Notes under the pieces: model-generated
What the model was told of the DNA's origin: nothing
Database searches by the model: none
Seen by the model: only the letters and a program-made list of their open reading frames with translations
From: Promineifilum sp.
Lineage (GTDB): Bacteria; Chloroflexota; Anaerolineae; Promineifilales; Promineifilaceae
NCBI GenBank assembly: GCA_020634335.1
Contig: JACKBY010000036.1
Location: 1-16,507, forward strand
Reading direction: 5' to 3'
Length of the DNA stretch: 16,507 nt
Shown here: piece by piece, positions 1 to 5,999 of the stretch
How positions within the stretch are numbered: position 1 is the stretch's first letter
Layout of the letters: each line of letters opens with the position of its first letter
Position numbers and translations under genes: made by a program

Positions 1-545
1 GCGACGTGGGCGATCCGGCCCACCGGCAGGCTCTGGTCGCGGCGGTGGCCGCCCGCGGCCGCCTCGACTTGCTGCTGAACAACGCCTCCACGCTCGGCCC
101 GCTGCCCATGCTCCCCCTAAGTGACTACCCGCCGGAGGCCCTGCGGCAGGTGCTGGAAGTCAACACCCTCGCGCCGCTGGCGCTCATTCAGGGGTTGCAA
201 TCACTGTTGGTTAACGGCCGGGGGTTGGTCGTCAACCTGACCAGCGACGCAGCCGTGGGCGGTTATCCCGGCTGGGGAGGCTACGGGGCCAGCAAGGCCG
301 CGCTGGAACTCATCTCGCGGACGCTGGCCGCCGAACTGGGCGACGCGGGCATCTACGTGATCGTCGTCGATCCCGGCGACATGCGCACGCAGATGCACCA
401 GGACGCCTTCGCCGGCGAAGACATTTCCGACCGCCCACTGCCGGAGATCACGCTGCCGTTCTGGGGCTGGCTGCTGGGCCAGGAGCCGCGGCCGATCACC
501 GGCCGGCGGTTCCAGGCCCAAGCTGAGCGGTGGGAGACGGCATGA
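1..545 (+). CDS. Short-chain dehydrogenase/reductase (SDR), 5' end missing
   Basis: The reading frame is already open at the left edge, so the N-terminal dinucleotide-binding Gly motif lies outside the window. What remains shows classical SDR landmarks in order: an Asp-Val pair at the very start (the adenine-ring contact region), LLNNAS (the NNAG-like motif), NLTS with the catalytic Ser, and YGASK, the catalytic Tyr-x-x-x-Lys. A VDPGDMRT segment follows, which in SDRs contacts the nicotinamide. Such enzymes oxidise or reduce alcohols and ketones with NAD(P); the substrate cannot be read from the sequence. The C-terminal part has an aromatic-rich PFWGWLLG stretch. The stop codon overlaps the ATG of the next gene (ATGA at 542-545), so the two are probably translated together. 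The SDR family call is secure; the specific role is unknown. Confidence 0.93.
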   Translation, partial: DVGDPAHRQALVAAVAARGRLDLLLNNASTLGPLPMLPLSDYPPEALRQVLEVNTLAPLALIQGLQSLLVNGRGLVVNLTSDAAVGGYPGWGGYGASKAALELISRTLAAELGDAGIYVIVVDPGDMRTQMHQDAFAGEDISDRPLPEITLPFWGWLLGQEPRPITGRRFQAQAERWETA

Positions 546-1585
546 AGCGCGAGACCCTGCTATTCGACCGCCCGACCGCGCTCGTCGCCACCCGCCCGGC
601 CGAGGCCGACGGCCGCCCGCGCGACGCGGGCCGGCTGCTGGTCAGCCGCGCGAGCGGGCACAGTCATGCCGGCTTCCGCGAGCTGGCCGACCACCTGGAA
701 CCCGGCGATCTGCTCGTGGTCAATCGCAGTGCCACGCTGCCGGCCAGCCTGCCCGCCACCAGGAAAGGCGGCGCACCGTTTATTCTGAACTTGTCCACCC
801 ACTATGGCGGCGGCCTGTGGCTGGCCGAGCCGCGCTTCAGTCCCGCCGCGCCCGGCCCGTTGCCCAACCTGACTCCCGGCTCCGAGATCCGCGTCGCCGG
901 CGAGGAGGCCCGCCTCGTTGCGCCTTATCCCGGACTGGCGCGCCTGTGGTTCGTCAAATTCGGGGGCGATACTTTCGCGTTGATGGCTCGCGCCGGGCGA
1001 CCTATCCGCTATGGCTACGTTGACCGGGAGTACGATCTCGACGTTTACCAGACACTGTTCGCCGCCTATCCCGGCAGCGTTGAGATGCCGTCGGCCGCCT
1101 ACCCGTTCACGCGGCGCGTGATGGACGATCTTGCCCGGCGCGGCGTCGAAATCGCCAGCATTGTGTTGCACACGGGCGTCTCCAGTCTGGAAGTCGAGAC
1201 GGACGTGGTGGAACAGCACGCGCTTTATCCGGAGCCTTACTCTGTGCCCAGGGCGACAGCCGAAATGGTCAATGGAACCCGGCAGAGCGGCCGGCGGGTC
1301 GTCGCGTTGGGCACGACGGTCGTCCGCGCATTGGAATCGGCCTGGGACGGGCGGCAAGTCCAGCCGTCAACGGGGTTCAGCCGGTTGTACGTTCACCCCG
1401 GACGACCGCCCCAGGTGGTGGGCGGGCTGCTGACCGGCCTGCACGACCCCAGCACCAGCCATCTGGCGATGCTCTATGCGCTGGCCGGCCCGGACCTGAT
1501 CCGCGGCGCGTATGACGAGGCCGTTCGCGAAAGGTATCTGTGGCACGAGTTCGGCGACAGTCATCTCATCCTGCCCCAGACCTGA
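542..1585 (+). CDS. QueA-like protein (S-adenosylmethionine:tRNA ribosyltransferase-isomerase family), divergent
   Basis: The 347-residue product has the length and fold landmarks of QueA, the enzyme that transfers the ribosyl part of SAM to 7-aminomethyl-deazaguanine in tRNA to give epoxyqueuosine. Visible family blocks are PGDLLVVNRS (about 54-63), YQTLFAAYPGSV (169-180), GVEIASIVLHTGVSSL (201-216), VVALGTTVVRALES (253-266), a His in LTGLHDP (297-303) and FGDSHLIL (337-344). Several blocks differ from E. coli QueA as I know it: AAPTAGLHF becomes EMPSAAYPF, LHVGAGTF becomes LHTGVSSL, and the Arg-rich TRVIPARL becomes SATLPASL. The ATG at 542 overlaps the SDR stop and is preferred to the GTG at 530, because it starts directly at the MKRETLLFDRP homology. 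No other queuosine gene is visible. This may be a paralogue with another substrate rather than true QueA; that is inference. Confidence 0.85.
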   Translation: MKRETLLFDRPTALVATRPAEADGRPRDAGRLLVSRASGHSHAGFRELADHLEPGDLLVVNRSATLPASLPATRKGGAPFILNLSTHYGGGLWLAEPRFSPAAPGPLPNLTPGSEIRVAGEEARLVAPYPGLARLWFVKFGGDTFALMARAGRPIRYGYVDREYDLDVYQTLFAAYPGSVEMPSAAYPFTRRVMDDLARRGVEIASIVLHTGVSSLEVETDVVEQHALYPEPYSVPRATAEMVNGTRQSGRRVVALGTTVVRALESAWDGRQVQPSTGFSRLYVHPGRPPQVVGGLLTGLHDPSTSHLAMLYALAGPDLIRGAYDEAVRERYLWHEFGDSHLILPQT

Positions 1586-1591
1586 GGGGTT

Positions 1592-1619
1592 TTCTGAAAC
1601 TCGTGGAGTCTTGTACAAT
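1592..1619 (+). promoter_or_regulatory. Candidate promoter of the GAF histidine kinase gene
   Basis: A TACAAT -10-like hexamer at 1614-1619 is preceded by a G two bases upstream and, after 16 bases, by a weak -35-like TTCTGA at 1592-1597. It lies between the QueA-like stop and the kinase ATG at 1629. The predicted start of transcription would be only about 3 bases before the ATG, so the message could be nearly leaderless. The same TGTACAAT octamer precedes the ABC gene at 3705. Confidence 0.3.
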
Positions 1620-1628
1620 CGGGACGAA

Positions 1629-2813
1629 ATGGCCGGCAAGTCTGTCAGCGACGCCCAACAGTTAACACAACGCAACCGCGAGCTGGCGATTCTCAACGAA
1701 ATCGCGGCCGCGCTGAACCAGGAAGTCGATCTGGGGGCGGCGCTCAATACGGCGCTGAAGAAAGTGGCCGACCTGCTCCAGTTACGCACCGGCTGGATCT
1801 GGCTGCTACAGGAGGCGTGTGAAGACAATTCCTATCTGGCGGCGGCCCAGAATCTTCCACCGGCATTGCGCGATAATCCGCAAAGCATGGAGGGAGCTTG
1901 TCACTGCCTGCGCACCTTTCGCGCCGGCGACCTGAGCGGCGCAGCCAACGTCAACGTGGTCAGTTGCAGCCGCCTGTGGGAGTACGTTGACGGCACCGAC
2001 GGCCTGCGCTATCACACCAGCGTGCCGCTCTACGCCTCGCATGGCAAGAAACTTGGCGTGTTGAACGTGGCCGACACGGACTGGCGCGAACTCTCGGGCG
2101 ATGACCTGCGCCTACTACACACCATCGGCGACTTGCTTAGCATCACCATCGAGCGGGCGCGCCTCTTCGCCCGCAGCCGGCAAATCGGCGTGTCGGAGGA
2201 ACGAGGCCGTCTGGCGCGCGAAATCCACGACACGCTGGGGCAGAAGCTGGCCGCGATCACGTTGCAAATGGAGACGGCCGATGCCCTGTTTGAGGCAGGC
2301 GCCGACCCGGCCCAAGCCTGGGCCGTGGTCCGCAAGACGCTGGCCCTCAGTCGCGCCGGTTTGCTGGAAGCGCGTCGTTCGGTGCTCGATCTGCGCGCCG
2401 TGCCCCTGGAGGGGCGCTCCCTTTTCGAGGCGCTCGACGAGCTGATCAGTGATATTCGCCGGCGCACCCATCTGGTGGTTGATTACCATCCGACGGGGGC
2501 CCATTTCCCTGTGCCCCCCCGCCTGGAAGTGGCCGTCTACCGCATCACTCAGGAGGCGCTGACCAACGTGGAACAACACGCCGGGGCCGAGCGAATCCGA
2601 GTCGAACTGACGGCCACGCCCGGCGATCTGCGATTGATCGTGGCCGATGACGGCCGCGGTTTCCAACCGGAGCACATTCCTCCGGGCCATTATGGGCTGA
2701 CGGGTATCAACGAGCGCGTTCGCCTGTTGGGCGGGCAACTCGATTTGCGCAGCAGCCCGGCGGCCGGCACGCGCCTGGCGATAACGATCCCGCTGGACGG
2801 GGGAGACGGCTGA
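1629..2813 (+). CDS. GAF-domain sensor histidine kinase, NarL/NreB type
   Basis: This 394-residue kinase has no membrane segment, so it is probably cytosolic. It begins with a short helical stretch and a GAF domain (about 15-180). A dimerisation/phosphoacceptor domain of the HisKA_3 type follows, with the motif REIHDTLGQKL and the likely phosphorylated His200. The C-terminal HATPase domain has an N-box RITQEALTNVEQHA (Asn313), ADDGRGF (G1 box, Asp340) and GHYGLTGI (G2 box). The GAF domain carries C91-x-C93 and C113 in a CHC...SCSRL pattern, which could bind a metal or cofactor or sense redox state; this is inference. The ATG at 1629 is chosen because the in-frame extension upstream runs into the preceding gene and has no GAF homology. 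The partner is the overlapping response regulator, to which it should pass phosphate. The signal and regulon are unknown. Confidence 0.92.
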   Translation: MAGKSVSDAQQLTQRNRELAILNEIAAALNQEVDLGAALNTALKKVADLLQLRTGWIWLLQEACEDNSYLAAAQNLPPALRDNPQSMEGACHCLRTFRAGDLSGAANVNVVSCSRLWEYVDGTDGLRYHTSVPLYASHGKKLGVLNVADTDWRELSGDDLRLLHTIGDLLSITIERARLFARSRQIGVSEERGRLAREIHDTLGQKLAAITLQMETADALFEAGADPAQAWAVVRKTLALSRAGLLEARRSVLDLRAVPLEGRSLFEALDELISDIRRRTHLVVDYHPTGAHFPVPPRLEVAVYRITQEALTNVEQHAGAERIRVELTATPGDLRLIVADDGRGFQPEHIPPGHYGLTGINERVRLLGGQLDLRSSPAAGTRLAITIPLDGGDG

Positions 2814-3460
2814 TGTCGCCGGCCGGCGTGAATCCTATCCGTATCCTCATCGTGGACGATCATCCGGTCGTCCGCGACGGTCTGGCGGCCATCCTGGGCA
2901 CGCAACCCGATTTTAGCTTGGTCGGCGAGGCCGCTTCCGGGGAAGAGGCGTTGGCGCTGTTCGAGCGACAGCGGCCCGACGTCGTTCTGCTCGATCTGGA
3001 GATGCCGGGCATGGACGGCGTCGCCGTCTTGCGGCATCTGCGCGACAAGCATCCGCCGGCCAAAGTCGTTGTTTTTACGGCCTTCGACACCGATGAGCGC
3101 ATCCTGGGCGCATTACAGGCCGGGGCCAAAGGCTACCTTTTGAAAGGCGCGCCGCGGATGGAGTTGTTCAACGCGGTGCGCGTGGTGGATCGGGGCGGCT
3201 CACTGCTGCAGCCGGTCGTCGCCTCCCGCCTGATGGAGCATTTGTCGGAGCCGGAGCGGGCCGAAACGTTGACGCCGCGCGAGCGAACCGTGTTGGGGCT
3301 GCTGGCACGGGGCTTGCAGAACAAGGAAATCGCCGGGGAACTGAACATTACCGAGCGGACGGTCAAGTTCCATCTCAGCGCCATCTACGCCAAGCTCGGC
3401 GCGGGCAACCGTACCGAGGCCGTGACAATTGCCTTGCAGCAGGGATTGGTGGAGATCTGA
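2813..3460 (+). CDS. NarL/FixJ-family response regulator
   Basis: The 215-residue product has a receiver domain (about 9-125) and a LuxR-type helix-turn-helix (about 150-215). Receiver landmarks are the acidic pair D15-D16 in VDDHP, the phosphoacceptor D61 in LLDLEMPGMDG, T89 in VVFTAFD and K111 in GYLLKG. The DNA-binding domain has LTPRERTVLGLLARGLQNKE, then IAGELNITERTVKFHLSAIYAKL, the usual NarL/FixJ recognition region. The start overlaps the kinase stop by one base (TGATG at 2811-2815), which implies coupled translation and a dedicated kinase-regulator pair. It should act as a phosphorylation-dependent transcription factor in the cytoplasm. Targets cannot be inferred; the ABC exporter operon directly downstream is a reasonable first candidate. 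Confidence 0.95.
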   Translation: MSPAGVNPIRILIVDDHPVVRDGLAAILGTQPDFSLVGEAASGEEALALFERQRPDVVLLDLEMPGMDGVAVLRHLRDKHPPAKVVVFTAFDTDERILGALQAGAKGYLLKGAPRMELFNAVRVVDRGGSLLQPVVASRLMEHLSEPERAETLTPRERTVLGLLARGLQNKEIAGELNITERTVKFHLSAIYAKLGAGNRTEAVTIALQQGLVEI

Positions 3461-3642
3461 CAGACTCAACCCACTCGATTCTGTTCGGCGAACCCCAAGC
3501 CGCTTCTTTCATAAGCCATTGGTCGGACGCCAGCCCAGGCTTGAGGCGCATCCGCTCGGGGTCAATCCGGGTAATGCGTCCGCCTGGCGGCCGTTCCATG
3601 CCTCGTTCGCTTATACTGTATTGATCCTGGGCCATCACGCTC

Positions 3643-3670
3643 TTGCCCAAACTCGTTTCCTCTGTACAAT
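3643..3670 (+). promoter_or_regulatory. Candidate promoter of the ABC exporter operon
   Basis: In the 244-bp gap after the response regulator there is a TTGCCC -35-like hexamer (3643-3648), a 16-base spacer and a TACAAT -10-like hexamer (3665-3670). The implied leader is about 28 bases to the ATG at 3705. The octamer TGTACAAT is the same as that before the kinase gene. I see no gene or clear terminator in the rest of this gap. Confidence 0.4.
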
Positions 3671-3704
3671 CCTCTCCACTAGAACGTATGTTTTTGTCGG
3701 GTAA

Positions 3705-5516
3705 ATGATGATCAACCGCGAATTTCACCTGGAGAACGAGAAGCAATTCGACCGCCGCGGCCCCGTGCGCTGGATCGCCTCGCATCTGGCGCAGTATCCG
3801 TGGCTGCCGGCGGCGGCCCTCGCGGCGGCGGTAATCAACAACTTCGCAGCCAGCTACATTCAACTGCTCATCGGCCGCGGCTTCGACTTGCTGAACGCGC
3901 CCGGCTGGACGACGCGCTCGCTGGGGCTGTTGGCCCTGACCGTCTTCCTGTCGGCAGCCACACAGGGACTGTCCGGGCTGGGGCGCAATGCGTCGTTCGA
4001 GTTCATGGCCCAGCGCGTGGAGCGCGACGGCCGCGACGAACTCTACGCCAGCCTGCTGGGCAAGAGCCAGACCTTCCACAACCGCCAGCGCATCGGCGAC
4101 ATCATGGCCCGGGCCACCAACGACGTGCGCACGCTCAACGTCATGTTCAGCCCCGGCCTGATGCTCATTACCGACTCGCTGGTCGGCCTGCTGGCGCCCG
4201 TTGTGCTCATCTATCGCCTGAACCCGCAGTTGTTGCTGGTGCCCTTCCTGTTCATCATCCTGTTTGTCATCACCATCCGCGGCTACTCGCGGCGGCTGGC
4301 CCCGGTCAGCGAGGGGCTGCGCGACTCCTTCGGCGTCATGAACGCCGGACTGGCCGAAGCCGTCAGCGGCATCGAGGTCGTCAAGGGCAACGCGCAGGAG
4401 GCGCAGGAAGGGGACAAGTTCATCACCAACGCCTCCATTTACCGCGACTACGCCGTGCAGGAGGGCGAAATTCAGGCGCGTTATCTGCCCATGCTGGTCT
4501 TCAGCGTGTGCTGGGGGCTGGCTTTTCTCCACGCCATGTTGCTGTGGAACGGCGGGCAACTGACGCTGGGTGAGGTGGTCAGCTACGTGGGGCTGTTTGG
4601 TTTTTTGCGCTTTCCCACCTTCGTCTCCGTTTTCTCGTTCCAGTTGGCCCAGTTGGGCATCGCCAGCGCGCGGCGCATTCTGGAACTGATCAACACCAGG
4701 ACCGACCTGGACGCCAACGAGAGCGGCGTAGCCCGGCCCATCGAGGGCATGGTGGAGTTTCGCCACGTGCGTTTTGGTTATGGGGCGGGAGACCAAGGAA
4801 GCGCGGGAGAGGAAGCAACGGAGGCGCTTGCCCCTGCTCCCCAGCACGTTCTGAAGGATATCACGTTCAGTATCAAGCCCGGCGAGACGGTCGCCATTGT
4901 GGGACAAACGGGCAGCGGCAAGAGCACACTGACGCGGCTCATTAACCGGATCTTCGATGCCGACAGCGGCCAGGTACTGGTCGACGGCATCGACGTGCGC
5001 GACTGGAATCTGGAGTCGCTGCGCTCGCAAATCTCGACCATCGAGCAGGACGTCTTTCTGTTCTCGCGCACCGTCGCCGAAAACATCGCCTTCGGCGTGC
5101 CCGACGCGACGCGCGAGGACATTGAGCGCGCCGCCCGCGAGGCCCAGGCCCACGACTTCATCATGAGCTTCGACCACGGCTACGAGACCGAGGTGGGCGA
5201 GCGCGGCGTGGCCCTGTCCGGCGGCCAGCGTCAGCGCATCGCCATCGCCCGCGCCTTCCTGACCAACCCACGCATTCTGATTCTCGACGACAGCACCAGC
5301 GCCATCGACAGCGCCACCGAAGATCGTATCCAGCAGGCCATGTATCGCATCAGCCAACAGCGGACGACGTTCCTCATCACGCATCGCCTGAGCCAGATTC
5401 GCTGGGCCGACCGTATCCTGGTGCTGAAGGCGGGCGAGATCGTCGATCAGGGCACGCACGAGGAGCTATTGGAACAGTCGGCCGATTACCGGCGGATTTT
5501 TGCGCGGTATGACTAG
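3705..5516 (+). CDS. ABC exporter half-transporter, degenerate-site subunit
   Basis: The 603-residue protein joins an exporter-type membrane domain (about 25-325, with hydrophobic spans near 34-50, 72-90, 150-170, 176-192, 262-280 and 290-310) to an ATPase domain (about 348-603). The ATPase has Walker A GQTGSGKST (400-408), Q-loop Q448, signature LSGGQ (504-508), Walker B ILILDD (D528-D529) and the switch His560 in LITHRLS. The catalytic Glu expected after Walker B is Asp529, which in known heterodimeric exporters (for example TM287/288, BmrC/D) marks the subunit that builds the inactive ATP site. Between the first ATPase strand and Walker A lies an acidic, Ala/Gly-rich insert (about 360-380) not usual for the family. 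The partner is most likely the half-transporter at 6000, separated by one small gene. The exported substrate, perhaps lipid or drug, is not readable. Confidence 0.95.
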   Translation: MMINREFHLENEKQFDRRGPVRWIASHLAQYPWLPAAALAAAVINNFAASYIQLLIGRGFDLLNAPGWTTRSLGLLALTVFLSAATQGLSGLGRNASFEFMAQRVERDGRDELYASLLGKSQTFHNRQRIGDIMARATNDVRTLNVMFSPGLMLITDSLVGLLAPVVLIYRLNPQLLLVPFLFIILFVITIRGYSRRLAPVSEGLRDSFGVMNAGLAEAVSGIEVVKGNAQEAQEGDKFITNASIYRDYAVQEGEIQARYLPMLVFSVCWGLAFLHAMLLWNGGQLTLGEVVSYVGLFGFLRFPTFVSVFSFQLAQLGIASARRILELINTRTDLDANESGVARPIEGMVEFRHVRFGYGAGDQGSAGEEATEALAPAPQHVLKDITFSIKPGETVAIVGQTGSGKSTLTRLINRIFDADSGQVLVDGIDVRDWNLESLRSQISTIEQDVFLFSRTVAENIAFGVPDATREDIERAAREAQAHDFIMSFDHGYETEVGERGVALSGGQRQRIAIARAFLTNPRILILDDSTSAIDSATEDRIQQAMYRISQQRTTFLITHRLSQIRWADRILVLKAGEIVDQGTHEELLEQSADYRRIFARYD

Positions 5517-5574
5517 GCGCGGCAGCGCATGGAAACCGGTTAAGGGAACGACGGCATTTTGAGCGGCGAAAAAC

Positions 5575-5997
5575 ATGACTGAGCGCACTTTGGTTCCAGT
5601 TGAGCAAAAGACGATCCTCTTTTATGAAGATGAAATTACGGCCGTGCGATTGCGAGATGGATCGGTGTACGTCCCAACAAGACTCATCATAGAGCGTCTC
5701 GGTTTGAATTGGAGCGGTCAACGATCTCGCCTTCAAAGAGAATCAATACTTAACACTGAGCAATGTATGTGCGTAATACATACACCTTGGCGCTCAGGCG
5801 GTCAGGCGGTCAAGGCGGTGGCGATTGAACTTGGCAAGAAGAGCGGCCGGAACGAGTTCGGGGCACTCTATGGCGAGCGTTACCGGAAGTTCGGCATCAC
5901 GTCATACAAGATGCTCCCGGCCCGCCGCTTCGAGGAGGCCATGACGTTTCTGACAGACTGGCACAAGAGTGTAACCGGCAGCGGAGGGCCGTTTTAG
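5575..5997 (+). CDS. P22-type phage antirepressor-like protein, internally shortened
   Basis: The 140-residue product starts with a segment typical of the phage P22 antirepressor N-terminal domain: VPVEQKTILFYEDEITAVRL, then GSVYVPTRLIIERLGLNW and SRLQRE. The C-terminal part, with YRKFGITSYKMLP and a FLTDW end, resembles the C-terminal segment of longer Chloroflexota antirepressor proteins as I remember them. The stretch that normally joins these parts appears to be missing, and the join (about residues 71-95) coincides with repeated TCAGGCGG units at 5794-5818. The first two-thirds is visibly poorer in GC than the neighbours, consistent with transfer. It sits between two ABC half-transporter genes, with its stop 2 bp before the second one's ATG. 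An intact reading frame suggests it may still be translated. It could be a domesticated regulator or a remnant. Confidence 0.72.
   Translation: MTERTLVPVEQKTILFYEDEITAVRLRDGSVYVPTRLIIERLGLNWSGQRSRLQRESILNTEQCMCVIHTPWRSGGQAVKAVAIELGKKSGRNEFGALYGERYRKFGITSYKMLPARRFEEAMTFLTDWHKSVTGSGGPF
5764..5784 (+). repeat. Small inverted repeat in the antirepressor-like gene
   Basis: TGTATGT (5764-5770) and ACATACA (5778-5784) form a 7-bp stem around the loop GCGTAAT. It lies within the coding sequence, just before the presumed deletion join. It may simply be coding sequence by chance. Confidence 0.4.
5794..5818 (+). repeat. Short direct repeats TCAGGCGG at the presumed deletion join
   Basis: Two exact copies of TCAGGCGG (5794-5801 and 5802-5809) are followed by a near copy, TCAAGGCGG (5810-5818). 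They encode a Gly/Ala/Val-rich stretch between the antirepressor N-terminal region and the C-terminal segment. Replication slippage between such repeats could have removed the middle of the gene; that is inference. Confidence 0.6.
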
Positions 5998-5999
5998 AT

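Noticed and set aside
560..1357. 265-codon minus-strand frame opposite the QueA-like gene
   Set aside because: It is an antisense shadow without motifs; the plus-strand frame has QueA blocks.
1574..1593. Intrinsic terminator after the QueA-like gene (CCCC, 8-base loop, GGGG, TTTT)
   Set aside because: The stem is only four base pairs and overlaps the stop codon; too weak to call.
1512..1628. Longer kinase start upstream of 1629
   Set aside because: It would lie inside the QueA-like gene and adds 39 residues without GAF likeness; the ATG at 1629 fits the domain start.
3429..3704. 91-codon plus-strand frame between the response regulator and ABC genes
   Set aside because: It starts inside the response regulator in another frame, has no ribosome-binding site or motif, and covers the candidate promoter of the ABC operon.
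3375..5459. 694-codon open frame on the minus strand opposite the first ABC gene
   Set aside because: Its product is a Gln/His/Val/Ala-rich sequence with no family motif, and the plus strand holds an unmistakable ABC transporter. Long antisense frames are common in GC-rich genes.
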